Of a DNA stretch of 33,336 bases, positions 1-6,635 are shown one piece after another. Below the pieces are notes generated by a model. The model was not told the DNA's origin and made no database searches. It saw nothing but the letters and a program-made list of their open reading frames with translations. Position numbers and translations under genes: made by a program. Each line of letters opens with the position of its first letter. Position 1 is the first letter of the stretch. This stretch comes from CAZVRZ01 sp964629965. Its GTDB lineage: Bacteria; Chloroflexota; Anaerolineae; Anaerolineales; UBA4823. The stretch is from NCBI GenBank assembly GCA_964629965.1, contig CAZVRZ010000056.1:1-33336 (forward strand), in the 5' to 3' direction.

Positions 1-1
1 G

Positions 2-163
2 CAAGACCCCTTCGGCGAGGTCACCACCCGCGCCACGATGCATCCGGGATACCGTAACCCTGACTGGGAGGAGCCGTCGGGGCCGATGAACCCGGAACTC
101 AGCGTGTTGGCGGTGCGCCGTCCCGACGGTTCGCCGCTGGCTCTGCTGGGCAGCTTTTCGATC
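2..163 (+). pseudogene. Fragment of a neutral/alkaline ceramidase-like protein, fused in frame to the flippase
   Basis: Codons from base 2 encode a stretch containing HPGYRNPDWEEPSGPMNPEL followed by SVLAVRRPDGSPLALLGSFS. From memory of the family this matches the interior pattern 'NPG..NPDI..P.GP.DPE.GVL.....G.PLA.L.NF..H' of bacterial neutral/alkaline non-lysosomal ceramidase-type hydrolases. It is soluble and unlike the flippase that follows. The resemblance stops at about base 160-166, where hydrophobic membrane segments begin without a stop. It is an internal piece of a protein normally over 400 residues long. Genomic rearrangement, deletion and assembly chimera are all possible. The family call rests on recall of the pattern, not an alignment. 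Confidence 0.5.
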
Positions 164-727
164 CAGGACATTGCCGTTTATGGAGCCATTGCTTTTATCG
201 GCGCGCTGGTAGTCTTTTTGTTGGCAGCCATGTTCCCACAGCAAGCAGACAAAGTGCTGGAATGGTTGGTACAGCGCTTTGTCCCGAGCTCTGTGCGACC
301 TCGCGTGCTGAACGTGAGCCGGCGCTTCCTGGGAGGACTGGAATCGCTGCGCTCGCCGTTGGATGCCTTGATGATCTTCGTTACTTCAACGGTGATCTGG
401 CTGCTTGAGACGGTCAAGTATTGGTTCGTCATGCACGCCTTTGGGTTCCAGGTCAGCTTCTTCACGCTGATGCTGATCAATGGAGTTGTTAATCTTGCTA
501 CTACTATTCCCTCCGCCCCAGGCTACCTGGGTACCTTCGATTGGCCGGCTATTGCCATTCTGAAGGCATATGGGATCAACCAGGAAATCGCCACTAGCTA
601 CACTTTTGTGCTGCACTTCGCTCTCTGGCTGCCGATCACGCTGTTGGGGATGTATTATGCCGGGCGGGAGGGCATCCAATGGGGGAACGTGGCAATGATC
701 GAAGAAGCAGCAAAAGAGCATGCCTGA
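2..727 (+). CDS. Flippase-like membrane protein (lysylphosphatidylglycerol synthase TM family), 5' partial, with foreign N-terminus
   Basis: The frame is open from base 2 to the stop at 725-727 (241 codons), so the true start lies outside the window or was lost. From about base 165 the protein is hydrophobic, with roughly four to five membrane segments and the motif IPSAPGYLGTFDWPAI. That motif is typical of the C-terminal part of the UPF0104/lysylphosphatidylglycerol-synthase transmembrane family, whose members act in lipid or glycolipid transfer across the inner membrane. Family members usually have about 300 or more residues, so only the last half is present. The first ~53 codons do not fit this family (see next entry). 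The stop overlaps the next ATG by 8 bp, suggesting translational coupling. The family assignment is fairly secure; substrate unknown. Confidence 0.7.
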   Translation, partial: QDPFGEVTTRATMHPGYRNPDWEEPSGPMNPELSVLAVRRPDGSPLALLGSFSIQDIAVYGAIAFIGALVVFLLAAMFPQQADKVLEWLVQRFVPSSVRPRVLNVSRRFLGGLESLRSPLDALMIFVTSTVIWLLETVKYWFVMHAFGFQVSFFTLMLINGVVNLATTIPSAPGYLGTFDWPAIAILKAYGINQEIATSYTFVLHFALWLPITLLGMYYAGREGIQWGNVAMIEEAAKEHA

Positions 728-944
728 ATTCCCCTCTATACATGATCTACCTTTGTTTGCCTTATTATCGCCAGAAGAGGCCCAACAGGCCTTGAAAAGC
801 ATGCGCTACAGAGAAGTGGCTGCGGACGAAATCTTGATGCACGAGGGAGAAACAGGCGACCAGTTCTATTTGATCGTGAAAGGGGAATTCGAAATCTTTG
901 GTCTTGTGCCCGCAGCCCTTCGTTGGGAATCTTTTCCGGGGTGA
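720..944 (+). pseudogene. Truncated cyclic-nucleotide-binding (Crp/cNMP-type) domain protein
   Basis: The 74-residue product begins with a recognisable cNMP-binding domain: LPLFALLSPEEAQQAL, then ILMHEGETGDQFYLIVKGEFEIF, the first beta strands of the Crp/PKA regulatory fold. The conserved continuation (the phosphate-binding GEF/GE-x-ALL region and helix C) is absent. After residue ~62 the sequence is unrelated (LVPAALRWESFPG) and ends at TGA 942-944. A full domain needs about 120 residues, so this is probably broken or the product of an internal deletion. The start overlaps the upstream gene by 8 bp. The next reading frame (from a TTG at 923) reads through GVTLDDIMLLVFEQHLRRRRE up to the next gene's start, which may be the tail of the lost protein. 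Confidence 0.5.
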
Positions 945-1006
945 CTTTAGACGATATTATGCTGCTTGTATTCGAGCAGCACCTTAGGCGTAGGAGAGAG
1001 AAAACT

Positions 1007-2347
1007 ATGATGTCAGAAACAGCAGCACAAGGTTTTGAGAAGCAATCCAGGCAGATCGCCATCCTGGGAGCAGGCATTAGCGGGATGGCAGCGGCTTATG
1101 ATCTGGCTCACCTTGGGCATTCGGTCACCATCTACGAAGCGGCGGATTACGTGGGCGGGTTGGCAGCCGGTTTTAAGGAACCCCATTGGGATTGGTCGGT
1201 AGAGCGTTACTATCACCACTGGTTTGCCAGCGACCGGCACATCCTGGACCTGATCGATGAACTGGGCTGGCGCGAGAAGGTATTATTTCCCCGCCCCTAC
1301 ACGGTTATGTATTACAAAGGAAAATTCTATCCTTTTGATTCGATCTTGAAAGCAATCCTCTTCCCGGGTTTGGGCTGGGGCATTGACAAGGTTCGCTTTG
1401 GCCTGGTAGGTCTTTACCTGCGCCTGACCAACCGTTGGAAACCGTTGGAAGCTGCTACGGTGGATGCCTGGATGCGCAAATGGGCCGGCGAGCGGGCGTA
1501 TAAGCTGATGTGGGAACCGCTGCTGCTGGGAAAGTTTGGCGAGCGCTATGCCCGCCTGGTAAACATGGCCTGGATGTGGGCCCGCCTGAAAAGCCGCAGC
1601 ACCCGCCTGGGTACGTTTGAAGGGGGTTTCCAGGCGTTTGCAGACCAGCTTGCCGGGCGCCTGCGCGAAATGGGTGTGATCATTCACATGCAAACACCCG
1701 TCTCGCAAATCGTCCGGCATCCTGAAGGTGGACTGGCGCTTACTACCAGTGCAGGCATCGCTCACTTTGACCAATGCCTTGCGACCACTTCACCGTCTTT
1801 ACTGGCGAGCCTGGCAAAAGATCTGCCAGGTGAATATTTGCAAGGGCTGTTGGATCTAAAAAATATGGGGGCGGTGGTTATGACGCTAGCCTTGAAGCAC
1901 CGTCTTTCCGAAGAGGGTTACTACTGGTACAACATCCCCAAGGCGGCTGGCTACCCATTCCTGGCGCTGGTCGAACATACCAATTTTATCTCACCGGAGC
2001 ACTTCGGCGGCGATCACATTGTTTACATCGGCGACTACCTGGACAGCGACCACGAATATTTCCAGCTTAGCAAGGATGACCTGCTGCAGCGTTATCTGCC
2101 CGCACTGGTGAGCTTTAATCCCCAGTTCAGACCAGATTGGGTGCGTAAAACCTGGTTGTTCCGCACCCATTATGCTCAACCTGTGCCGTTTACCAACCAT
2201 TCTAAAAACATTCCCGCTATCCGCACTCCGCTAGAAGGGCTGTATTTTGCCAGCATGAGCCAGGTTTACCCCTGGGACCGGGGTACGAATTTTGCAGTTG
2301 AGATTGGGCGGCGGGCCGCCAAGATAATGAACGAAGCTAGCTCTTGA
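1007..2347 (+). CDS. FAD-dependent oxidoreductase (UDP-galactopyranose mutase / protoporphyrinogen oxidase-like)
   Basis: A 446-residue protein with a classical N-terminal dinucleotide-binding fold: IAILGAGISGMAAAYDL (GxGxxG at residues 21-26), then VTIYEAADYVGG with the acidic ribose-binding residue. Near the C-terminus the FAD-closing motif GLYFASMSQVYPWDRGTNFA is visible. This is the amine oxidase/NAD(P)-binding Rossmann superfamily; UDP-galactopyranose mutases and phytoene desaturase-like enzymes are relatives. The ATG at 1007 was chosen because GGAGAG (993-998) lies at Shine-Dalgarno distance; the frame is open upstream to a TTG at 923 but that part looks like the remnant of another gene. 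Neighbouring membrane genes suggest a role in envelope lipid or glycan chemistry, which is inference. The 3' end overlaps the convergent phosphoribosyltransferase gene by 11 bp. Confidence 0.8.
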   Translation: MMSETAAQGFEKQSRQIAILGAGISGMAAAYDLAHLGHSVTIYEAADYVGGLAAGFKEPHWDWSVERYYHHWFASDRHILDLIDELGWREKVLFPRPYTVMYYKGKFYPFDSILKAILFPGLGWGIDKVRFGLVGLYLRLTNRWKPLEAATVDAWMRKWAGERAYKLMWEPLLLGKFGERYARLVNMAWMWARLKSRSTRLGTFEGGFQAFADQLAGRLREMGVIIHMQTPVSQIVRHPEGGLALTTSAGIAHFDQCLATTSPSLLASLAKDLPGEYLQGLLDLKNMGAVVMTLALKHRLSEEGYYWYNIPKAAGYPFLALVEHTNFISPEHFGGDHIVYIGDYLDSDHEYFQLSKDDLLQRYLPALVSFNPQFRPDWVRKTWLFRTHYAQPVPFTNHSKNIPAIRTPLEGLYFASMSQVYPWDRGTNFAVEIGRRAAKIMNEASS

Positions 2348-2891
2348 ACAGCGGCAAGTTGCCCAAGGCAACCACATCTTGCCAATCAGATTGCTCTCCT
2401 TCGGTGAAGACGGCAGCATTGGCAACTACGGCCGCCCCGGCCTTCTCCATTAAGCTTTCCATACCCTTGAGCGTCGAGCCGGTACTGATCACATCGTCCA
2501 GTAATACGACTTTCTTGCCTTTGAGCAAATCCTGATCTTTTTCATCCAGGTAAAGGGTTTGCGGCTTGCCAGTGGTGATCGATAGGGTTTCTGCCATGAT
2601 CGCTACACCCATGTAGGGTTTGTAATTCTTGCGCAGCACAATATACGGCTTGTTGGTTTCAACCGACATGGCATGCGCCAGGGGAATGCTCTTGGCCTCA
2701 GCGGTAACCAGGACATCGTAGGCCAGGCTGGATAATTTTAGCGACAGTTCCTTGGCGCAAGCCTGGACGAATTCCGTATCCCCCAGCATATTGAAGACAG
2801 CAATACTCAGATTCGGCGCAACCTGGAATAAGGGAAATTCACGCTTGAGACCGGCCAGCTCAACAGCATATGTCTTTCGCACGGGATTCAT
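2337..2891 (-). CDS. apt: Purine (adenine-type) phosphoribosyltransferase
   Basis: A 184-residue type I phosphoribosyltransferase. The PRPP-binding loop is clear at residues 128-140 (VVLLDDVISTGST: hydrophobics, two acids, then TGST). Upstream IPLAHAMSVETNKPYIVLRK matches the region before the flexible loop in adenine and xanthine phosphoribosyltransferases. It would convert a purine base plus PRPP to the nucleotide (salvage) in the cytoplasm. Adenine is the likeliest substrate, but xanthine/guanine enzymes share these motifs. The ATG at 2891 is preceded by a strong GGAGG (2896-2900); an upstream TTG at 2906 would place that site inside the gene. The 3' end overlaps the convergent oxidoreductase gene by 11 bp, with no terminator between them. 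Confidence 0.75.
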   Translation of the reverse strand: MNPVRKTYAVELAGLKREFPLFQVAPNLSIAVFNMLGDTEFVQACAKELSLKLSSLAYDVLVTAEAKSIPLAHAMSVETNKPYIVLRKNYKPYMGVAIMAETLSITTGKPQTLYLDEKDQDLLKGKKVVLLDDVISTGSTLKGMESLMEKAGAAVVANAAVFTEGEQSDWQDVVALGNLPLFKS

Positions 2892-3037
2892 TGAAAACCT
2901 CCACAAGATTGATAAAGTTGTTCAAAAAGTCAGATATGATGACAGATTGTGATCTAAACCGCAAGATTTAAGTCTATCACAAATTGGAACGATTCAAATC
3001 GATTGTTTGCGACCAGATTCCTGCTATAATTTGACCC
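2892..3037. promoter_or_regulatory. Divergent intergenic region with a 7-bp inverted repeat
   Basis: This 146-bp AT-rich spacer separates the minus-strand phosphoribosyltransferase from the plus-strand zinc-ribbon genes. It holds the plus-strand promoter listed separately and an inverted repeat TTGTGAT (2947-2953) / ATCACAA (2976-2982) separated by 22 bp. The half sites resemble Crp/FNR half sites, but the spacing is too wide for one dimer site. A 7-bp repeat is only modestly unlikely by chance in a region this size. No convincing minus-strand -35/-10 pair was found. Confidence 0.25.
3003..3037 (+). promoter_or_regulatory. Extended -10 promoter giving a probable leaderless transcript
   Basis: A perfect TATAAT (3025-3030) is preceded by TGC (3022-3024), the extended -10 motif. 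A weak -35 (TTGTTT, 3003-3008) lies 16 bp upstream. Only 7 nt separate the -10 box from the ATG at 3038, so transcription should begin at or next to the start codon. There is no Shine-Dalgarno sequence. Both facts point to a leaderless mRNA. Confidence 0.65.
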
Positions 3038-3847
3038 ATGGAAAACCTTGCACCTGTTCCCATCCTGGCCTGTACACAATGCGGCGGCGAGTTACATCCA
3101 GATGAAGGCCAGAGTTTTTTAACCTGTCCCTACTGCAGTACAACCGTCTACCTGGATAAATCCCAGGTGGTTTTCCACTGGTACCTGGCGCCCACACTGG
3201 ATGAAAACAAAGCGCGCTCGGCGTTGGCGCGTTGGATGTCAGGCAACGAGACGGTCAAAGACCTGGATAAAAAAGCGCGCCTGGTCAGCCTGACCTTTGA
3301 GTATTTCCCCTTCTGGTTATTCAAGCGTCGTACAGGGCGAGGCAAAGAAGAGATCCTGATGGAGCCTGCCTCGGCGATCTCTATCAGCGAGCTGAAGCGG
3401 CTGAAACTTATGGCGGGCGACCTGAAGAAATACGACTCGTCTTTAAATGCCCTGGCAGAGACGCCCAGCGTGCCCTTAACGGCTGCCCTGGGCTGGCTGG
3501 AAGAACGCTCGATCCCGGTCGCCGAGATCGTGGAACGATCGCTGGTCCACGTACCCTTGTTTGTGTGTAAATACCAGTTCCGAGACGGTGCCTATACTGC
3601 CATCGTGGAAGGAGCCACCGGTGGGGTTTACGCCAATATTTTCCCTGCCAAGGCTGAAAGTCCTTACCTGATCATCGGCGGGATCGGAGCGGCGGTCTAC
3701 TTCTGCTTGGCAACTTTTCCGGTGTTGGGAGGCTTATTTAGCAGCGCAGAAGGTTTTGGCATAGGCCTGGCGCTGTGCAGCGTGTTGGGAATCATCGTCG
3801 CACCAATCCTTTTTATAGCAGCTTCATGGGTGGCAAACAAGATATGA
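3038..3847 (+). CDS. Zinc-ribbon membrane protein (paralogue 1 of 3)
   Basis: A 269-residue protein of unknown function. The N-terminus carries a rubredoxin-like zinc ribbon with Cys12-x2-Cys15 and Cys30-x2-Cys33 (CTQCGG...CPYC). A soluble middle region follows, containing a TFEYFPFWLF stretch. Two hydrophobic segments lie near the C-terminus (about residues 210-235 and 240-265). It should be anchored in the inner membrane by its C-terminus with the ribbon in the cytoplasm (inference). The second family member begins with an ATGA overlap at 3844, so the two are translationally coupled. The cysteine positions are identical in the next two genes, pointing to a tandem paralogous set. I do not recognise the family and assign no reaction. 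Confidence 0.8.
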   Translation: MENLAPVPILACTQCGGELHPDEGQSFLTCPYCSTTVYLDKSQVVFHWYLAPTLDENKARSALARWMSGNETVKDLDKKARLVSLTFEYFPFWLFKRRTGRGKEEILMEPASAISISELKRLKLMAGDLKKYDSSLNALAETPSVPLTAALGWLEERSIPVAEIVERSLVHVPLFVCKYQFRDGAYTAIVEGATGGVYANIFPAKAESPYLIIGGIGAAVYFCLATFPVLGGLFSSAEGFGIGLALCSVLGIIVAPILFIAASWVANKI

Positions 3848-4890
3848 ACGATATTGAGATCGCACACGGGTTGTTCTGCCCACGTTGCGGCGGCATGGTG
3901 CCCGTTCCGGAGGGTCAGGTGGTGGTGACCTGTCCTTTCTGTGATCTGCGTTCCCTGGTGCGCGGCGAACGGGGCTTGCAGCGCTACCAGGTGTCGCAAC
4001 GAGTTGATCGTGAAAACGCCATCCAGGCCTTGCGGAAATTCTTGGGCGGCAGCCTGGCGATTGCCCGCGATGCTGCGAAAAACTCTCGACTGGAAGAAGC
4101 TTTCGTGGTACACCTGCCTTTTTGGGCCAGTTGGGCCAGGGTATTTGGCTGGACCTTTGGCGAGAAGAGAGTCGGCAGCGGGGATAGCCGGCATTATGAG
4201 CCGCGCGAGGTGAAATCGTACCAGGATATGAATTGGAATGGAGCAGCCTGTGATGTGGGCGAATTTGGCGTGCAGCAGATATCCCTGGCAGGCAGGTCGC
4301 TGGCACCCTTTAATCCTGGTTATTTGCACGACAGCGGTATGGTTTTTGAGCCGGTTGGCTCACAAAGCGATGCTGTGTCTGCTGCGCAGGAAAACTTCCG
4401 CCAGCGCATTAAGGACTCGTCCAAACTGGATCGTGTCAGCCAGGTGTTCATCCGCAAAGTGCAGGAACGCATGGGGTTGGTTTATTACCCACTGTGGGTG
4501 CTCCGTTATTTGTACCGCAACCGCTCGTTCCAGATGCTGGTTGATGGGTTTTCTGGGGAAGTGTTATACGGCAAAGCGCCCGGCAGCACTGCCTACCGGG
4601 CAGCCGTTCTGGTGGGGGGCATGGCCTTGGGAGGGTTTTTGTCCATTGACGGTAGTGCCCTGGGTTTCTACCTGGCAAGCCAATCGGATGGAGATGGGGC
4701 GGGGTATCTCTTTATGGCAGGCGTGATCGCTTTTGTTATTGGCGTGGGTATTGCCATCGCTGCCTACCAGGCATTTCGACATGGGGAACATTACGAATAT
4801 CGCCGGGACGGCAAAAACTCAGGTGCGGGAAGCAGCTTTAAGGATATAACCTCGCAGGCAAAGGATCTGACATCATGGATAAACCAGTAA
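3844..4890 (+). CDS. Zinc-ribbon membrane protein (paralogue 2 of 3)
   Basis: A 348-residue protein starting at the ATG that overlaps the previous stop (ATGA). The zinc ribbon again has Cys12, Cys15, Cys30 and Cys33 (CPRCGG...CPFC). Like paralogue 1 it has an aromatic LPFW stretch in the middle (VVHLPFWASWARVFGW) and two C-terminal hydrophobic segments (about residues 255-285 and 290-315), followed by a short charged, glycine/serine-rich tail. This copy is longer in its middle region and has two further LVYYPLWVLRYLY-like aromatic stretches. Function unknown; the shared architecture suggests the three proteins act together, perhaps as a membrane complex (inference). A more upstream start would lie deep inside paralogue 1 and is not credible. 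Confidence 0.8.
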   Translation: MNDIEIAHGLFCPRCGGMVPVPEGQVVVTCPFCDLRSLVRGERGLQRYQVSQRVDRENAIQALRKFLGGSLAIARDAAKNSRLEEAFVVHLPFWASWARVFGWTFGEKRVGSGDSRHYEPREVKSYQDMNWNGAACDVGEFGVQQISLAGRSLAPFNPGYLHDSGMVFEPVGSQSDAVSAAQENFRQRIKDSSKLDRVSQVFIRKVQERMGLVYYPLWVLRYLYRNRSFQMLVDGFSGEVLYGKAPGSTAYRAAVLVGGMALGGFLSIDGSALGFYLASQSDGDGAGYLFMAGVIAFVIGVGIAIAAYQAFRHGEHYEYRRDGKNSGAGSSFKDITSQAKDLTSWINQ

Positions 4891-5420
4891 CCTTGGTGCC
4901 GCTGGTTTGCAGCAAGTGTGATATGCCTGTTCCAGCCCAGCCAGGCGAAGCAGCGTGGGTCTGCCGCCAATGCGGACAGGGCTGGTTGTTGGACGAAGCA
5001 AGCGGGTTAACGCCCATTAACATCCACTACCAGGCCGGTCTGCCCTCAACCACGCCCAACAAACCATACTGGGTGGCATCAGGCCGGGTGACGTTTGAGC
5101 GCCAGGTTTATGGCGGCTCGACAAGAGATGTCGAGTCAGCGGCTTTTTGGGGTGAGACGCGCTATTTTTTCATCCCGGCGTTCAACTGCCCGATTGAGAC
5201 CCTGACAACTTTGGGGCCGCGCTTGCTGCTGCAGCCGCCCGTTTTACAAGATGGGTTGGCTGCTGTCTTTGAGCCAGTTACGCTGGCGCGGCGCGACGTT
5301 CAAAGCCTGGCAGAGCTGATCGCTGTTGCCATTGAGGCCGGGCGCAAGGATCATCTTAAGAAGATCAATATCCAGGTGGAGCTATCGGAGCCGGTCTTGT
5401 GGATCTTGCCCACGTATTGA
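4875..5420 (+). CDS. Zinc-ribbon protein without membrane segments (paralogue 3 of 3)
   Basis: A 181-residue protein whose start overlaps paralogue 2 by 16 bp. The four ribbon cysteines sit at residues 12, 15, 30 and 33 (CSKC...CRQC), the same positions as in the two preceding proteins. It then has the aromatic ETRYFFIPAFNCPIETL segment at the place where the others have YFPFW/LPFW, but lacks the C-terminal hydrophobic pair. It looks like a soluble, shortened family member. Function unknown. The next gene follows after 10 bp without a clear ribosome binding site, so the four genes 3038-6516 probably form one operon. Confidence 0.75.
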   Translation: MDKPVTLVPLVCSKCDMPVPAQPGEAAWVCRQCGQGWLLDEASGLTPINIHYQAGLPSTTPNKPYWVASGRVTFERQVYGGSTRDVESAAFWGETRYFFIPAFNCPIETLTTLGPRLLLQPPVLQDGLAAVFEPVTLARRDVQSLAELIAVAIEAGRKDHLKKINIQVELSEPVLWILPTY

Positions 5421-5430
5421 CAGCCGTGTT

Positions 5431-6516
5431 ATGACTCTTCTATTTAGAAAGACAATCTTGATCGCGATCTGGTTGCTCGTATTGGCTGCCGGATTGGGCG
5501 GCTGCATTGAGCTTGTTTATAAAACCCCCACGCCGCCTGGGATCGTCACAGAGCCGGCACCCGGTAGTGAATGGTACAACCTCTATTTCAGCAACCCGCG
5601 CAGTCCAACCGCCAAATCTTATCGCGGCGGGCTGGACGCGGCGCTAGCAGCAGCCATCGATCAGGCGCGCCTGAGTGTGGATGTAGCCATATACGATTTC
5701 AACCTATGGGGCCTGCGAGATGCCCTCATCGATGCCAGGCAGCGAGGCGTTACCGTGCGGGTAGTGGCGGAAAGCGACAACCTGGATCGGAAAGAGATGG
5801 GGGAACTGAAGGATGCTGGTATTCCGATCCTGGGGGATCGCCGCGAAGGACTGATGCACAATAAATTCGTGATCATTGACCGCAGCGAAGTATGGACCGG
5901 CTCCATGAATTTCACTACCAGCGGAGCCTACTTGAACAACAATCACTTGCTGCGAATCCGCTCCGCGCGCCTGGCGGAAGATTACACAGCCGAATTTGAA
6001 GAAATGTTCACGGATGATCTGTTTGGCCCAGATATCCGGGTCAATACTCCTTATCCAAGTATCACTATCGACGGTACACTGTTGGAGATATATTTTTCAC
6101 CAGATGATGGCACAGAACGAGCCTTGCTAAACCTGATCAATTCGGCCCAGAACAGCATTTACTTCCTGGCATATTCGTTCACTTCGGATGATATTGCCCA
6201 GGCAATGCTCGAACGTGCGGCTACAGGGGTGACCGTGGCAGGTGTCTTTGAAGAATCACAATACGCCTCCAACATTGGCTGTGAATTCGATCCTCTCTCC
6301 AAAGCAGGGATCAACGTGCGCCTGGATGGAAATCCAAACAATATGCATCATAAAGTTATGGTCATTGACAGTAAAATAGTGGTGGTCGGTTCGTACAATT
6401 TCAGCGCCAGTGCAGAAGAAAGAAACGATGAGAACACCCTGATCATACACAATCCACAAATCGCTGTCCAATTCCTGGGTGAATTTAAAAAGATATTTGA
6501 TGAAGCCCAAAAGTGA
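5431..6516 (+). CDS. Phospholipase D-like lipoprotein with two HKD motifs
   Basis: A 361-residue protein of the phospholipase D superfamily (phosphodiesterases or nucleases). Both catalytic motifs are intact: H143-x-K in HNKFVIIDRSEVWTGSMN and H306-x-K in HHKVMVIDSKIVVVGSYN, each followed by D and the S/G-x-x-N element. The N-terminus is a lipoprotein signal: FRK, a hydrophobic core, and lipobox LGGC with Cys25. The mature enzyme should therefore be tethered outside the cytoplasmic membrane. Such two-HKD proteins of about 350 residues resemble secreted nuclease/PLD enzymes; substrate not decidable here. ATG 5431 was chosen because it gives the signal peptide; the open frame upstream lies within paralogue 3. 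No good ribosome binding site is visible, so it may depend on coupling. Confidence 0.85.
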   Translation: MTLLFRKTILIAIWLLVLAAGLGGCIELVYKTPTPPGIVTEPAPGSEWYNLYFSNPRSPTAKSYRGGLDAALAAAIDQARLSVDVAIYDFNLWGLRDALIDARQRGVTVRVVAESDNLDRKEMGELKDAGIPILGDRREGLMHNKFVIIDRSEVWTGSMNFTTSGAYLNNNHLLRIRSARLAEDYTAEFEEMFTDDLFGPDIRVNTPYPSITIDGTLLEIYFSPDDGTERALLNLINSAQNSIYFLAYSFTSDDIAQAMLERAATGVTVAGVFEESQYASNIGCEFDPLSKAGINVRLDGNPNNMHHKVMVIDSKIVVVGSYNFSASAEERNDENTLIIHNPQIAVQFLGEFKKIFDEAQK

Positions 6517-6561
6517 AGACTGGTTTCATAAGTCAGGCTTTTTGATAGGTCAAATGTCATT

Positions 6562-6590
6562 TTGAAAATTGAGCGCAACGCGGGTATACT
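6562..6590 (+). promoter_or_regulatory. Promoter of the HerA-like ATPase gene
   Basis: TTGAAA (6562-6567) and TATACT (6585-6590) are each one mismatch from the sigma-70 consensus and are separated by 17 bp. The expected start is near 6597. The 119-bp gap after the phospholipase D gene also holds a good ribosome binding site (AAAGGA, 6621-6626) before the ATG at 6636. Confidence 0.65.
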
Positions 6591-6635
6591 GGTAAGAAGA
6601 TGTGCTCTGTAAGCCACAAGAAAGGAAGATGAGAT

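Noticed and set aside
942..944. TGA ending the truncated cNMP-domain gene as another recoded selenocysteine codon
   Set aside because: After TGA the frame has only one more codon before TAG, and the cNMP domain fold does not continue.
2947..2982. A single Crp/FNR binding site from the TTGTGAT/ATCACAA repeat
   Set aside because: The half sites are 22 bp apart, too wide for one dimer; kept only as a low-confidence repeat.
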